Assembly: GCF_000003815.2 (NCBI RefSeq)
Contig: NC_049989.1
Span: forward strand, 20,306,815-20,370,814
Reading direction: 5' to 3'
DNA from: Branchiostoma floridae
Taxonomy: Eukaryota > Chordata > Leptocardii > Amphioxiformes > Branchiostomatidae
DNA: 64,000 nucleotides
Shown here: positions 58,901 to 64,000 of the stretch, one piece after another
Numbering within the stretch: position 1 is the stretch's first letter
Layout: every line of letters starts with the position of its first letter
Program-made: the position numbers and the translations under genes
Notes under the pieces: generated by a model
Told to the model about the DNA's origin: nothing
The model's database searches: none
Seen by the model: only the letters and a program-made list of their open reading frames with translations

Positions 58901-61900
58901 TCTTCACTTGAAAGGACCAAGAAAATAAAAATAGAGTATTCACAAAGGCAATTTCTTTGCTGTCAGCAATGAGAATCGTCATTGAAGTTCCACTTTGACA
59001 AAATTACCAAATCATCGAATCAGAACTCTGACTTACCTTCCTGTCCAGGTATGAGGCGATGAGAGCAAAGTTCTTGGGATGCTGGATGAACCTGAAAGAG
59101 CAGGGACACAGGTTTAAGATGTGAAATTCTAACCCAGCAGAATCAAATTAATTTACCGTGCTTTTTCTTCAAAATCTGGTTTTCTGGCTGCGAAGACTTC
59201 CATAAAAATGCAGGTGTACTTCTCCTTTAAGATCTGTTTCTTCTCCTCAATCAAGGTATTGATGAGCTCAAGAAATCATGCCCTAAGCTTTACCCATTTT
59301 TATTTCTTAAAGATTTATCCACAGTGTGAACTATAAGACATACTTCTCCTTGAAGATCTGTTTCTCCTCCTCGGTCCATGTGTTGATGAGCTCCCTTAGT
59401 TTTATCTATAACCTATAGTATAATGATAATGATAAGCTTATCCATAGTTTAAAAAAATAAGACATACTTCTCCTTGAAGATCTGTTTCTCCTCAGTCCAT
59501 GTGTTGATGAGCTGGAAAAACCTTACCCTTAGTTTTATCTATAGTGATAAGGATAATAACTGTTTCTTTTTTTCTTAAAGATTTCTGAGTGTGAACTATA
59601 AGACATACTTCTCCTTAAAGATCTGCTTCTCCTCCTCGGTCCAAGTGTTGATGAGCTGGCGTTCCTTGTACTCCTTCATGGGGTCCTTGATCAGCCCATT
59701 CTTGTTGATGAACTTGATCCTTCGCTGGTCCTCGTCAAACATCATGGGGGGCACAACCGCCAGCTGCCGCATCTGGCGCTCGTTGTTCTACACACAAAAA
59801 AACAACATTTTTCAGTTACAATCACGGCCCTGAAGGTACAGATTCTCTTTCTTTGGTACTCACCAGACACATGAACTTGTGTTTCAGGGGTACCCCCTTC
59901 CCCCCATCATAATGTAAATCCGAGCACCATCACAATTTTCAGAACTAGGAACTCTTTAGAATGCAAGCTGCCTGGAGACAGCTCTCCATCTTCATGGCTA
60001 CCTCATCCCCCAAACGACTTGGAGGTTAAGGGACTAGGTAGGTAGGTAGGCAGGCAGTAAATCTTATTCCCAGTAAAAGGCATCCATTGAAAAAGGCAAA
60101 ATGCTTCCATCCCCAGCTGGACGGAGGTACATGTATGTCCTTTGTCATTTGATCATTTGTATAACTTCTATTCCATAAGTATACTTCACATAATGATTTC
60201 AACTTATGTTATGTGCATTTTTCGTTCACTTTAATTATGTATAATTATTATTTCTGTGACTTAGTTCTGGGGGAGGCCCAAGAAAAGCCACATAGGCTTC
60301 TGTCCACCCCCCGCATGTACTTCATTTCCGTATTTACATTAATAAAAATTTTGTTTTTAAGCCATGTTATGTACGAATAAAGAAAGAAAGAAAGAAAGAA
60401 TGTCCTTCTAGTGTGTCACTTGAGTGGCTTTACCCTAAGCACCATCATATTCACAGTCTTAACATCTGGGGAAATAAATACAGGAGTTAGAAACTTTCTA
60501 CATATCAAGCAAATTACAGTGGGGCCGTGTAGCACAGTGGTAGTGTATTCGGCCAGTGACCGAGAGGTCGCCGGTTCGAATCCGCCTGCCGTGTTGCCGG
60601 TCTTGTGCCCTTGGGAAAGGCACTTTACACGACTTTCCTCACTTAATTCAAGTGAAAATGAGTCGTCCCTCGGATAGGACGTTAAATGGAGGTCCCGTGT
60701 TTGGGGAGAGCCACACCCCGGGCACGTAAAAGAACCTGCCACATGTGCGATGGTGCGATGTGGCGGATCAAACCATTCCGGCCAAAATGGGGTAGGGAAT
60801 TTCCCGAGCAGCCTCGTAACCCCTGCTTCGCCTATTGAGTCAGTGAAGTCAAACTTGCTTAAGCTTGATGTTTCTGACTTAAGGAGAAGAGATGCTGCTA
60901 CAGTTATTGCTATGGGCCGCCCTTCATCAACATGATGGTAACATCAGGCCCTACGAACATGATTTAGAAAAAAAAAAAAAAATTGAAAGTTAGGTCTCCT
61001 CACCTCCTGTTCGCTGAGGCTGTCCATGATTTCCGCCATCTCCGCATCGCTCCTGGCAACTGTTGCCGCAAAACTGCTTCCACGAGCGCCGGTCCTACAG
61101 ACGGAGAAAATACACTTCTTTCCAGGCTGCCATTCAAACTACATGTCAGGGCTTTAGCCAGGTCGAAATTTTTTTCCGTCAGCCAATTCCAATCGTCGCG
61201 AAAACCGCGAAAATTGATTAGAACTTCTGAAGGACTGAACTGAGACCTTGAAAAACAGGTTTTAATGAAATTATCGAATACGAAAGGGCGCAGACACACA
61301 TTGTCAACAATCATAACAATAGCAAAATGTGTGGCTTTTACGGCCGTGGACAGCGTCCCCAAGCCGCCTCTACCTTCTAGTGAGTTCTACCAAAAAATCA
61401 CTGCCGTCAAGGTTGACGGATTGCTTTGAAAATTTTTCCGTCAGACACAGCAAATTTCCGTCAATTTTCGACGGAAAAAACAGACGCTGGCTAGAGCCCT
61501 GCTACATGTACACATGTACATGTACAATAAGGCTAACATCCATGAAGAGTAGACATCTAGACAGGGCTGTCGCCAGGACCCGTCCTTAAGTCTTGACATA
61601 ATTTACTGGTTGAGATGGAAAAAAATAATTTGGGAAGCGGTCAGACGTTTCAGACAGCCATCCGGTGTCTTCTGTCAATGACACTGGAGAAATCGTGTTA
61701 GAAAGTTATAACCTACCTGTGCATTGATATGAGAAAGAAAAAAAAGACATCTAGTTGGAGCGTCTGACCATTCCCCAAATCATATCCAGTTGCTTGAGTA
61801 AATGCTTTTTGACGAATGTCTAATTTTACCACCAATATACAATGTACTTGTGGTCTTGCAGACAATTTTAGCCCATCCTTTTCTGAGATAAAAAAATTTA

Positions 61901-62152
61901 TTTGGGGCCCAGTGAAGTCTACATGTAAACCTACATTCTAAGTAAATAAGGATAAAGGAAATACAAGGAGATACAGGTACATTTTATCACACCCTGTGCA
62001 TTGTAAAACTACCAGGTCTTTAACTTTTAAGTTAGTACCTTAGTTTTTGACAAGTGTATTTTGGTTTAATAATAAAGATTTATTAGAAGTACAAATGAAA
62101 CAAAAAAAGGATAAAGGGAATAGATTGTTACCTCCTTTCACCGTTCTTTGCG
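39123..62152 (-). CDS. NCOR: NCOR: nuclear receptor corepressor (NCOR1/NCOR2 orthologue), 5' end outside the window
   Basis: Nuclear scaffold that bridges unliganded nuclear receptors to HDAC3-type deacetylase complexes. Twenty exons are placed, one of them (62132-62152) tentative: 61004-61094, 59609-59787, 59037-59091, 58534-58644, 58152-58195, 57849-57919, 57196-57385, 56407-56522, 55793-55915, 53892-54082, 52826-52948, 52131-52316, 50920-51070, 50275-50511, 48447-48635, 46903-47133, 44728-46529, 44007-44311, 39123-40950. From 61094 to the stop the phases agree at every junction (2073 codons). Order: [12 protein letters not shown] and SANT1 (deacetylase-activating region), a Cys-rich segment, SANT2 ([20 protein letters not shown]), acidic linkers, [12 protein letters not shown], about eight GSITRGTP-type repeats, three CoRNR boxes ([25 protein letters not shown]) and the C-terminus [20 protein letters not shown]. 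The N-terminal repression domain is not in the window. Confidence 0.94.
41191..41398. mobile_element. MITE with CTGTAAATG ends and repeated GTTCGCGG
   Basis: 208 bp, left CTGTAAATGTATTTAAGTTC, right GAACATTTCTGCATTTACAG, with TA on both flanks (41189-41190, 41399-41400). Internal 'ttcgcggt' repeats occur in both orientations. It lies in the last NCOR intron. Confidence 0.8.
41466..41528 (-). CDS. NCOR: Duplicated 63-nt NCOR exon segment, possible cassette exon
   Basis: Copy of the 3' end of exon 44007-44311 encoding [20 protein letters not shown], with the original donor context (CGCAG|GTTTGT). The sequence before it (TACTAACTTATTAG|GGAGAA) offers an acceptor AG. With that acceptor the segment is 63 nt and phase 2 on both ends, so inclusion keeps frame. 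The branch-point-like TACTAAC is very close to the AG and the pyrimidine tract is poor, so use is uncertain. Confidence 0.45.
41861..42388 (-). pseudogene. Penelope-like ORF fragment: GIY-YIG nuclease domain (left arm)
   Basis: Encodes [19 protein letters not shown] through [20 protein letters not shown] to the C-terminus [20 protein letters not shown]. Relative to the right arm it lacks one codon in EDLAKTD and three codons in ATRYTRSQK, both in frame. The reverse transcriptase part is absent. Confidence 0.85.
42389..43423 (+). pseudogene. Penelope-like ORF fragment: RT YVDD end, linker and GIY-YIG nuclease (right arm)
   Basis: An open frame of about 345 codons begins inside the reverse transcriptase at [14 protein letters not shown] (catalytic DD of motif C, 42407-42418). 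It continues with [12 protein letters not shown] and [13 protein letters not shown] (RT motif D/E region) and a basic linker, then [20 protein letters not shown] and [11 protein letters not shown] (GIY-YIG fold). It ends VWDCFLTAK...KQNSS. RT fingers and palm motifs A/B are missing, so it cannot be autonomous. Confidence 0.9.
43424..43470 (+). ncRNA. Hammerhead-ribozyme-like core in the Penelope terminus
   Basis: CTGACGA (43430-43436), a 7-bp stem GGTGTCT-GAG-AGACATC, then GAAAC (43455-43459) and GTA. This matches the CUGANGA/stem II/GAAA core known from Penelope-like elements. A convincing stem I is not evident, so activity is doubtful. The same core lies in the left arm (about 41826-41854, minus). 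Confidence 0.35.
43659..43978. mobile_element. hAT-like non-autonomous element
   Basis: 320 bp, ends CAGGGTTATAGCCAGC and GGCTGGCTACAACCCTG, flanked by a perfect 8-bp duplication ATCAAACC (43651-43658, 43979-43986), the size diagnostic for hAT. The right duplication ends 14 bp before the donor of exon 44007-44311. Confidence 0.9.
44007..44311 (-). CDS. NCOR: NCOR exon with GSITQGTP repeat
   Basis: 305 bp, acceptor CTATGCACAG|GTGATT, donor CCGCAG|GTTGGT. It encodes [34 protein letters not shown] and [18 protein letters not shown]. Confidence 0.93.
44728..46529 (-). CDS. NCOR: NCOR large exon with SITRGTP-type repeats
   Basis: 1802 bp, acceptor TGTGACACAG|GGTTGG, donor GCACAG|GTGATT. It carries seven motifs of the form GSITRG(I/T)[25 protein letters not shown] or YIQGTP, the hallmark of NCOR/SMRT. 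It also has [20 protein letters not shown] near its C-terminal end and a His/Pro-rich stretch. Long antisense frames are shadows. Confidence 0.95.
46903..47133 (-). CDS. NCOR: NCOR exon
   Basis: 231 bp, acceptor TTGACAG|GGTTTG, donor CCCCACG|GTTTGT. It encodes [20 protein letters not shown], then [15 protein letters not shown] and [17 protein letters not shown]. The donor is the weaker boundary, but phase fits both neighbours. Confidence 0.8.
47280..47490 (+). mobile_element. Penelope-like 3' end remnant
   Basis: 'ctcagccatgtttggattgt', then 'gcaaaggcgccacctacatc' and 'gagaagcagaactccagtca' match the C-terminal coding and terminal region of the element at 42389-43508. A hammerhead-like CTGAGGA...CAAAC core is altered in one conserved position. 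The coding part is frameshifted. Confidence 0.75.
47770..48290. repeat. Inverted pair of Penelope-terminus-like modules around a SINE
   Basis: 47770-47862 ('acctgtcctgcagtacaatg', CTGAAGGTGACAGACAGTCA) and, inverted, 48190-48290. Each contains a hammerhead-like CTGA(A)GA...GAAAC core. The same module is at 12040-12140. Confidence 0.6.
47880..48122 (-). mobile_element. tRNA-derived SINE, degenerate
   Basis: The minus strand reads GTGCAATGGCTGAGTGGGTA (A-box-like), then GGTCATACCAAAGACTTTAA and ATGCTGCTTTCTCTGCTTAA. Recognised as SINE-like; the B box is eroded. Confidence 0.5.
48447..48635 (-). CDS. NCOR: NCOR exon (source of the 48.6-49.9 kb array)
   Basis: 189 bp, acceptor TCTACTCCAG|GCATGC, donor CTCACAG|GTATAA. 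It encodes [40 protein letters not shown] and [15 protein letters not shown]. Confidence 0.92.
48636..49910 (-). repeat. Tandem array of partial NCOR exons with acceptors
   Basis: About eight further copies of the 5' part of exon 48447-48635 ([20 protein letters not shown]...RSQEQ) with its acceptor and about 60 bp of flanking intron ('agtaattaacactcgttaat'). Spacing is about 120-190 bp, and some units lack the exonic part. Most exonic parts remain readable. Confidence 0.92.
50275..50511 (-). CDS. NCOR: NCOR exon
   Basis: 237 bp, acceptor GACCATGCAG|GTAAGA, donor ATACCAG|GTAATT. It encodes [20 protein letters not shown], then [20 protein letters not shown] and [11 protein letters not shown]. 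Confidence 0.9.
50920..51070 (-). CDS. NCOR: NCOR exon with [12 protein letters not shown] motif
   Basis: 151 bp, acceptor TTCACCAG|GTTGAG, donor GCTTCA|GTAAGA. It encodes [39 protein letters not shown] and [20 protein letters not shown] is identical to a conserved block of vertebrate NCOR. Confidence 0.92.
51071..51680 (-). repeat. Tandem array of partial NCOR exons with acceptors, 120-bp period
   Basis: Five upstream copies of the 5' part of exon 50920-51070, starting at 51190, 51310, about 51441, 51571 and 51675. The nearest copies have exactly 120-bp period and no stop codon, so the reading frame runs from the exon through the intervening 'intron' sequence ([14 protein letters not shown]) into them. 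Confidence 0.9.
52131..52316 (-). CDS. NCOR: NCOR exon, acidic linker
   Basis: 186 bp, acceptor ATCTTGCAG|GAGGAG, donor GTTAAG|GTGAGT. It encodes [20 protein letters not shown] and a Pro/Lys-rich part ending PLPQVK. Confidence 0.9.
52593..52758. mobile_element. Degenerate hAT-like element, possible
   Basis: CAGGGCTTGAAATA...TTCAAGTTCGAGCCCTG pairs as terminal repeats of the family at 53531, but no target duplication is visible. Confidence 0.4.
52826..52948 (-). CDS. NCOR: NCOR exon, acidic linker after SANT2
   Basis: 123 bp, acceptor TTTTCCAG|GCTCAG, donor AACGAG|GTATCG. It encodes [20 protein letters not shown], then [20 protein letters not shown]. Confidence 0.88.
53531..53873. mobile_element. 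hAT-like non-autonomous element with 5-bp target duplication
   Basis: 343 bp, ends CAGTGCTCGAAATAC and GTATTTCGAGCCCTG, flanked by TTCTT (53526-53530, 53874-53878). Internal 'caacctg' and 'ccaggttg' repeats. It lies about 14 bp downstream of the SANT2 exon donor. Confidence 0.83.
53892..54082 (-). CDS. NCOR: NCOR exon encoding SANT2
   Basis: 191 bp, acceptor CTAACAG|TGGAGA, donor AACAAG|GTACAG. It encodes [40 protein letters not shown] and [15 protein letters not shown], a complete SANT/Myb-like domain nearly identical to vertebrate NCOR SANT2. Confidence 0.96.
54083..54480. repeat. Tandem duplications spanning the SANT2 exon acceptor
   Basis: The block 'tctccactgttagtcgg...catttgtaactgttaagcagatcgtctaaa', which includes the first bases of the exon and its acceptor, recurs at about 54229 and 54419. 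Confidence 0.8.
55509..55765. repeat. Tandem duplication of about 128 bp
   Basis: 'tacatgtttcagtcgatgca', 'ttccaaagaagccaatgcca' and 'tttctttcttgtgc' occur twice (55509-55640 and 55641-55762). It borders the donor side of exon 55793-55915. Confidence 0.75.
55793..55915 (-). CDS. NCOR: NCOR exon, Cys-rich segment part 3
   Basis: 123 bp, acceptor CCATTAG|GTCTGA, donor GAGCAAG|GTACAC. It encodes [20 protein letters not shown], then [19 protein letters not shown]. Confidence 0.88.
56407..56522 (-). CDS. NCOR: NCOR exon, Cys-rich segment part 2
   Basis: 116 bp, acceptor GTTCTTAG|CTGCCC, donor GAGTTTG|GTAAGA. It encodes [20 protein letters not shown], then [18 protein letters not shown]. Confidence 0.9.
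56700..57190. repeat. Tandem repeat of 110-160 bp abutting an NCOR donor
   Basis: Four units share 'acagacagtaacagtgacat', 'ccacatgtactgttccgtat' and 'gcgccctacctaa'. The last unit includes the donor of exon 57196-57385 (CTTAG|GTAGGG). Confidence 0.85.
57196..57385 (-). CDS. NCOR: NCOR exon, Cys-rich (zinc-finger-like) segment part 1
   Basis: 190 bp, acceptor CTTCCCCAG|ATGTGC, donor GAACTTAG|GTAGGG. It encodes [20 protein letters not shown], then [20 protein letters not shown] and [10 protein letters not shown]. CxxC and CxxCxC pairs suggest metal binding. It sits between SANT1 and SANT2, where I recall no such motif in vertebrate NCOR1/2. Confidence 0.9.
57849..57919 (-). CDS. NCOR: NCOR exon, acidic
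   Basis: 71 bp, acceptor GCTCGACAG|GGACAA, donor TCAAATG|GTAAAG. It encodes [20 protein letters not shown]. Confidence 0.85.
58152..58195 (-). CDS. NCOR: NCOR small exon
   Basis: 44 bp, acceptor CTTTCCAG|CTTCAC, donor AAGCAG|GTATGT. It encodes [14 protein letters not shown]. Phase fits both neighbours. Confidence 0.82.
58534..58644 (-). CDS. NCOR: NCOR exon, SANT1 end
   Basis: 111 bp, acceptor TATTCCAG|AGTGTC, donor GGACAG|GTGAGA. It encodes [20 protein letters not shown], then [17 protein letters not shown]. Confidence 0.95.
59037..59091 (-). CDS. NCOR: NCOR exon, SANT1 middle
   Basis: 55 bp, acceptor CTCTTTCAG|GTTCAT, donor AGGAAG|GTAAGT. It encodes [18 protein letters not shown]. Confidence 0.94.
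59205..59525 (-). repeat. Three partial copies of the SANT1 exon 3' end with donor
   Basis: Copies at about 59216-59265, 59340-59391 and 59464-59513 match the end of exon 59609-59787 ([16 protein letters not shown]) with the donor GTATGTC kept in the two nearer the exon. Period is about 120-145 bp. Confidence 0.88.
59609..59787 (-). CDS. NCOR: NCOR exon, start of SANT1 / deacetylase-activating domain
   Basis: 179 bp, acceptor TGTGTGTAG|AACAAC, donor AGGAGAA|GTATGT. It encodes [40 protein letters not shown] and [18 protein letters not shown]. Very close to vertebrate NCOR. Confidence 0.96.
60521..60981 (+). mobile_element. tRNA-derived SINE with A-rich tail
   Basis: Pol III A box TAGCACAGTGGTAGTG (60530-60545) and B box GGTTCGAATCC (60573-60583). 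They are followed by GCCCTTGGGAAAGGCACTTT, 'ggacgttaaatggaggtccc' and a poly(A) run (60967-60981). Not a functional tRNA: the cloverleaf is incomplete and a long body is attached. It sits in an NCOR intron. Confidence 0.85.
61004..61094 (-). CDS. NCOR: NCOR exon before SANT1
   Basis: 91 bp, acceptor CCGTCTGTAG|GACCGG, donor CAGGAG|GTGAGG. It encodes [20 protein letters not shown], then [10 protein letters not shown], matching the conserved ATIARSEHEISEIIDGLSEQ region of NCOR1. Confidence 0.93.
61147..61501. mobile_element. hAT-like non-autonomous element
   Basis: 355 bp, ends CAGGGCTTTAGCCAG and CTGGCTAGAGCCCTG, with a perfect 8-bp target duplication CTACATGT (61139-61146, 61502-61509). Internal 'ttttccgtca' repeats. 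Same family type as 43659. Confidence 0.9.
62132..62152 (-). CDS. NCOR: Possible 21-nt NCOR microexon
   Basis: CTCTCCTTTCAG|CGCAAA...AAGGAG|GTAACA. The 21 nt have phase 2/2 and would add AKNGERR before TGARGSS, where vertebrate NCOR has a similar basic stretch. Supported by splice signals and phase only. Confidence 0.4.
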
Positions 62153-62159
62153 CTGAAAG

Positions 62160-64000
62160 GAGAGAAAGATAGGAGGACTGTAAACACACCGTAGCTCACA
62201 CAGTTCAGGTAAAAGTCCAGGCATAACCAGAGACAATGGGTTGATGGACTCTATGGATGTGGAATTCATCAATTTAACTCATGAATTACATGGAAGTCCA
62301 TTACCATGAAATTTGATCTAAAGAAACTTAACAGCCATGGAAGACCATGAATTCCACAGTCATAAAGACCATCAATTCCCATTGTCCAGAAATAGCTCAA
62401 ATTGTTGTTTAATCTCAGTGAATAAGGATGAACAAGCCATGCTAAATTTCATTCCTAGGTTTTTCTTTCTTTAATAAGCAAAATATCTTAAGAACAAACA
62501 CATATAATGTTGGACACCAACATAAATTGTTTCCTTGAAGTTGGCAATTCAAATCATTATACAGACAACAGAGCGCTTGTTACACAACCAAAAGAGAGGT
62601 AGATTTAGTAGACCTAAATTTCTCAGGGCAATACTGACAGAGGCAACAGTTGCTTCAGTCAATATTCTACCCTGACAAAGGTCTTGTAGCAGAATGACCA
62701 TCGCATTGGTATGTTATGGTCCTTTGGTTGAGCAACAAGAACTCTAAATGCATTGTTATTCAAAACATCCAATACTCATAACCATAGAATGGTATCTAAC
62801 ATGGCTTGAGGTACAGGTAGGAAGAGGATTCTGTCTTCAGCAGGATTCTAAGGTACGTGTATCTTAGGCTGCAGCAACAACAACAGTCTGCTCAATATCA
62901 TACTGCAGAACAGGTAAAACAACATCCAAGTGAAAAGGCATTCATAGCAGTCCAAAAGGTAAGGGTTCCTTTTCCTTTGTTTTCATGTCAACGCATAACA
63001 CAAGTTCTGAACTGCATGGACATGGTTTTTCCACTGTTGGGTGAAAATGAAGGAAAAGAAATTACATGTACTATGAAATTAAATATTTTGTACAGTTTAT
63101 GTTTTTACAACTAGTAGAAATACACTTAGTAGTACAATGAAAGAACTTCAAGACACACCATATAAGGTACAACATGCAATTTCCAGGAAGGGTGTAAACA
63201 AATTCTCCAGGAAAATATATTTACATGTGAATCATTGACATTTCAGAATACTAAGTATTGTTAATGCTTTCTTTGGGTAACATAGACAATAATGAAAGCA
63301 AGCATATTTCAGAGCTTTCAGACAACACATCTTTGGGCTGTAATCTAATGATTTGAACAGCCCAAGAACTGGAGGAATTCTGGCCCATCATTGGCTTGGA
63401 GTACCTCACAGGGAAAAACCATGTCGCTGGAAACAGTTGCAGTTCAGCTCCTGTTTAAATTTTCCAAATTTTCTTATATTAGAACCAATTTATAACAATG
63501 CCATAATTGCTCCACAAGCTTTTTATTATTTTAACAAAATTTTGCACAATTTTCTTTCCCTGACATCTTGGCAAGCAAGTACAGCGTGTTGAAGTACCTT
63601 TGAACCTTGCTGCGAAAACTTGAGCGCTGATTCGTTGGTTGTTCCCAACTCACAGCATTCGGACATGGTGAATGCGCCCTACACAGGCGCAACAAGACAT
63701 AATAGCTCACACACCACAGGCCAATACTGGGCAATACTATAGGCCACAACAACTCAATTTCTTGTTTCTCAAACAATTCTTAGAAGAAAGGTAAAGGTCT
63801 ATAATCATAATGACTCTTTAAAATCTGAAAACCAAGAAATCAAATTGGTGTGGCCTTGATTTGGCAGGACACTGGGAATTTGAAAAATCTCGAGTTTTAT
63901 GTCTTACAGTTACACTCATGCTAACTTGTAGCTGCTTGTATGCCTATTGAATAAGCATGCTCACTTAATATATACTATGTCAGACTCTTTATTTCTCTAA
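62160..64000. other. NCOR intron, no gene recognised
   Basis: AT-rich sequence. I do not find the NCOR exons expected further upstream (coiled-coil region ending in KQREQQERFQR-like sequence), so they lie to the right of the window. Confidence 0.5.

Noticed and set aside
60521-60595. Functional tRNA gene
   Set aside because: A and B boxes are present, but no complete cloverleaf can be formed and a SINE body follows.
63595-63666. Possible alternative first exon (MSECCELGTTNESALKFSQQ, good ATG context, donor AAG|GTACTT)
   Set aside because: Phase 0 at the donor does not fit the next NCOR exons (which need 2 nt), and the peptide is not recognised.

Overview
The window is eukaryotic genomic DNA, most probably from a lancelet (Branchiostoma). 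The evidence is vertebrate-like but single-copy metazoan genes with many small phase-consistent exons, a dense load of short DNA transposons and SINEs, and assembly gaps flanked by near-duplicate sequence, as expected for a highly heterozygous genome. The lancelet call is an inference; the species cannot be fixed from sequence alone. Five N runs occur (1196-1474, 2964-3063, 5638-5737, 13291-13390, 15617-15716).

All three genes lie on the minus strand. (1) 1-6733: the 5' part of a gamma-glutamyltransferase paralogue (GGT-B), with exons at 6516-6733, 5955-6052, 4990-5112 and 3382-3577. An extra copy of the third exon lies at 2714-2836. A 55-bp minisatellite derived from that exon's 3' end and splice donor fills 1-2760 and about 4664-5036. 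(2) 12864-34018: a complete GGT gene (GGT-A) of 12 coding exons. My reconstructed junctions keep one frame throughout and give about 641 codons with all main catalytic motifs, including an upstream first exon (33897-34018) that adds a cytoplasmic N-terminal extension. (3) 39123 to beyond the right end: the nuclear receptor corepressor gene (NCOR1/NCOR2 orthologue). About 2070 codons are in the window: both SANT domains, an unusual Cys-rich segment between them, the SITRGTP-type repeats, three CoRNR boxes and the conserved C-terminus. The N-terminal repression domain lies outside the window.

Introns and spacers are full of mobile DNA. There is an inverted pair of Penelope-like (GIY-YIG) retroelement copies (41774-43544). 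Four CAG...CTG hAT-type non-autonomous elements have readable 5- or 8-bp target-site duplications. A MULE-like MITE family has ends TAATCTCCAAGCAGAT and 8-9 bp target duplications, and a foldback element has a perfect 9-bp one. There are also TA-flanked MITEs, 5S-rRNA-derived and tRNA-derived SINEs, and a 2.7-kb field of divergent tandem repeats (8270-11030).

The most striking pattern is that short tandem duplications repeatedly span exon-intron junctions in both GGT genes and NCOR (at least eight loci). They yield arrays of partial exons that carry their own splice donor or acceptor. In GGT-B one exon is split by an extra intron at an AG|GT site, and the intron begins with the same seven bases as the downstream exon, as expected from intron gain by tandem duplication. 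One NCOR duplicate is a 63-nt, phase-matched potential cassette exon.
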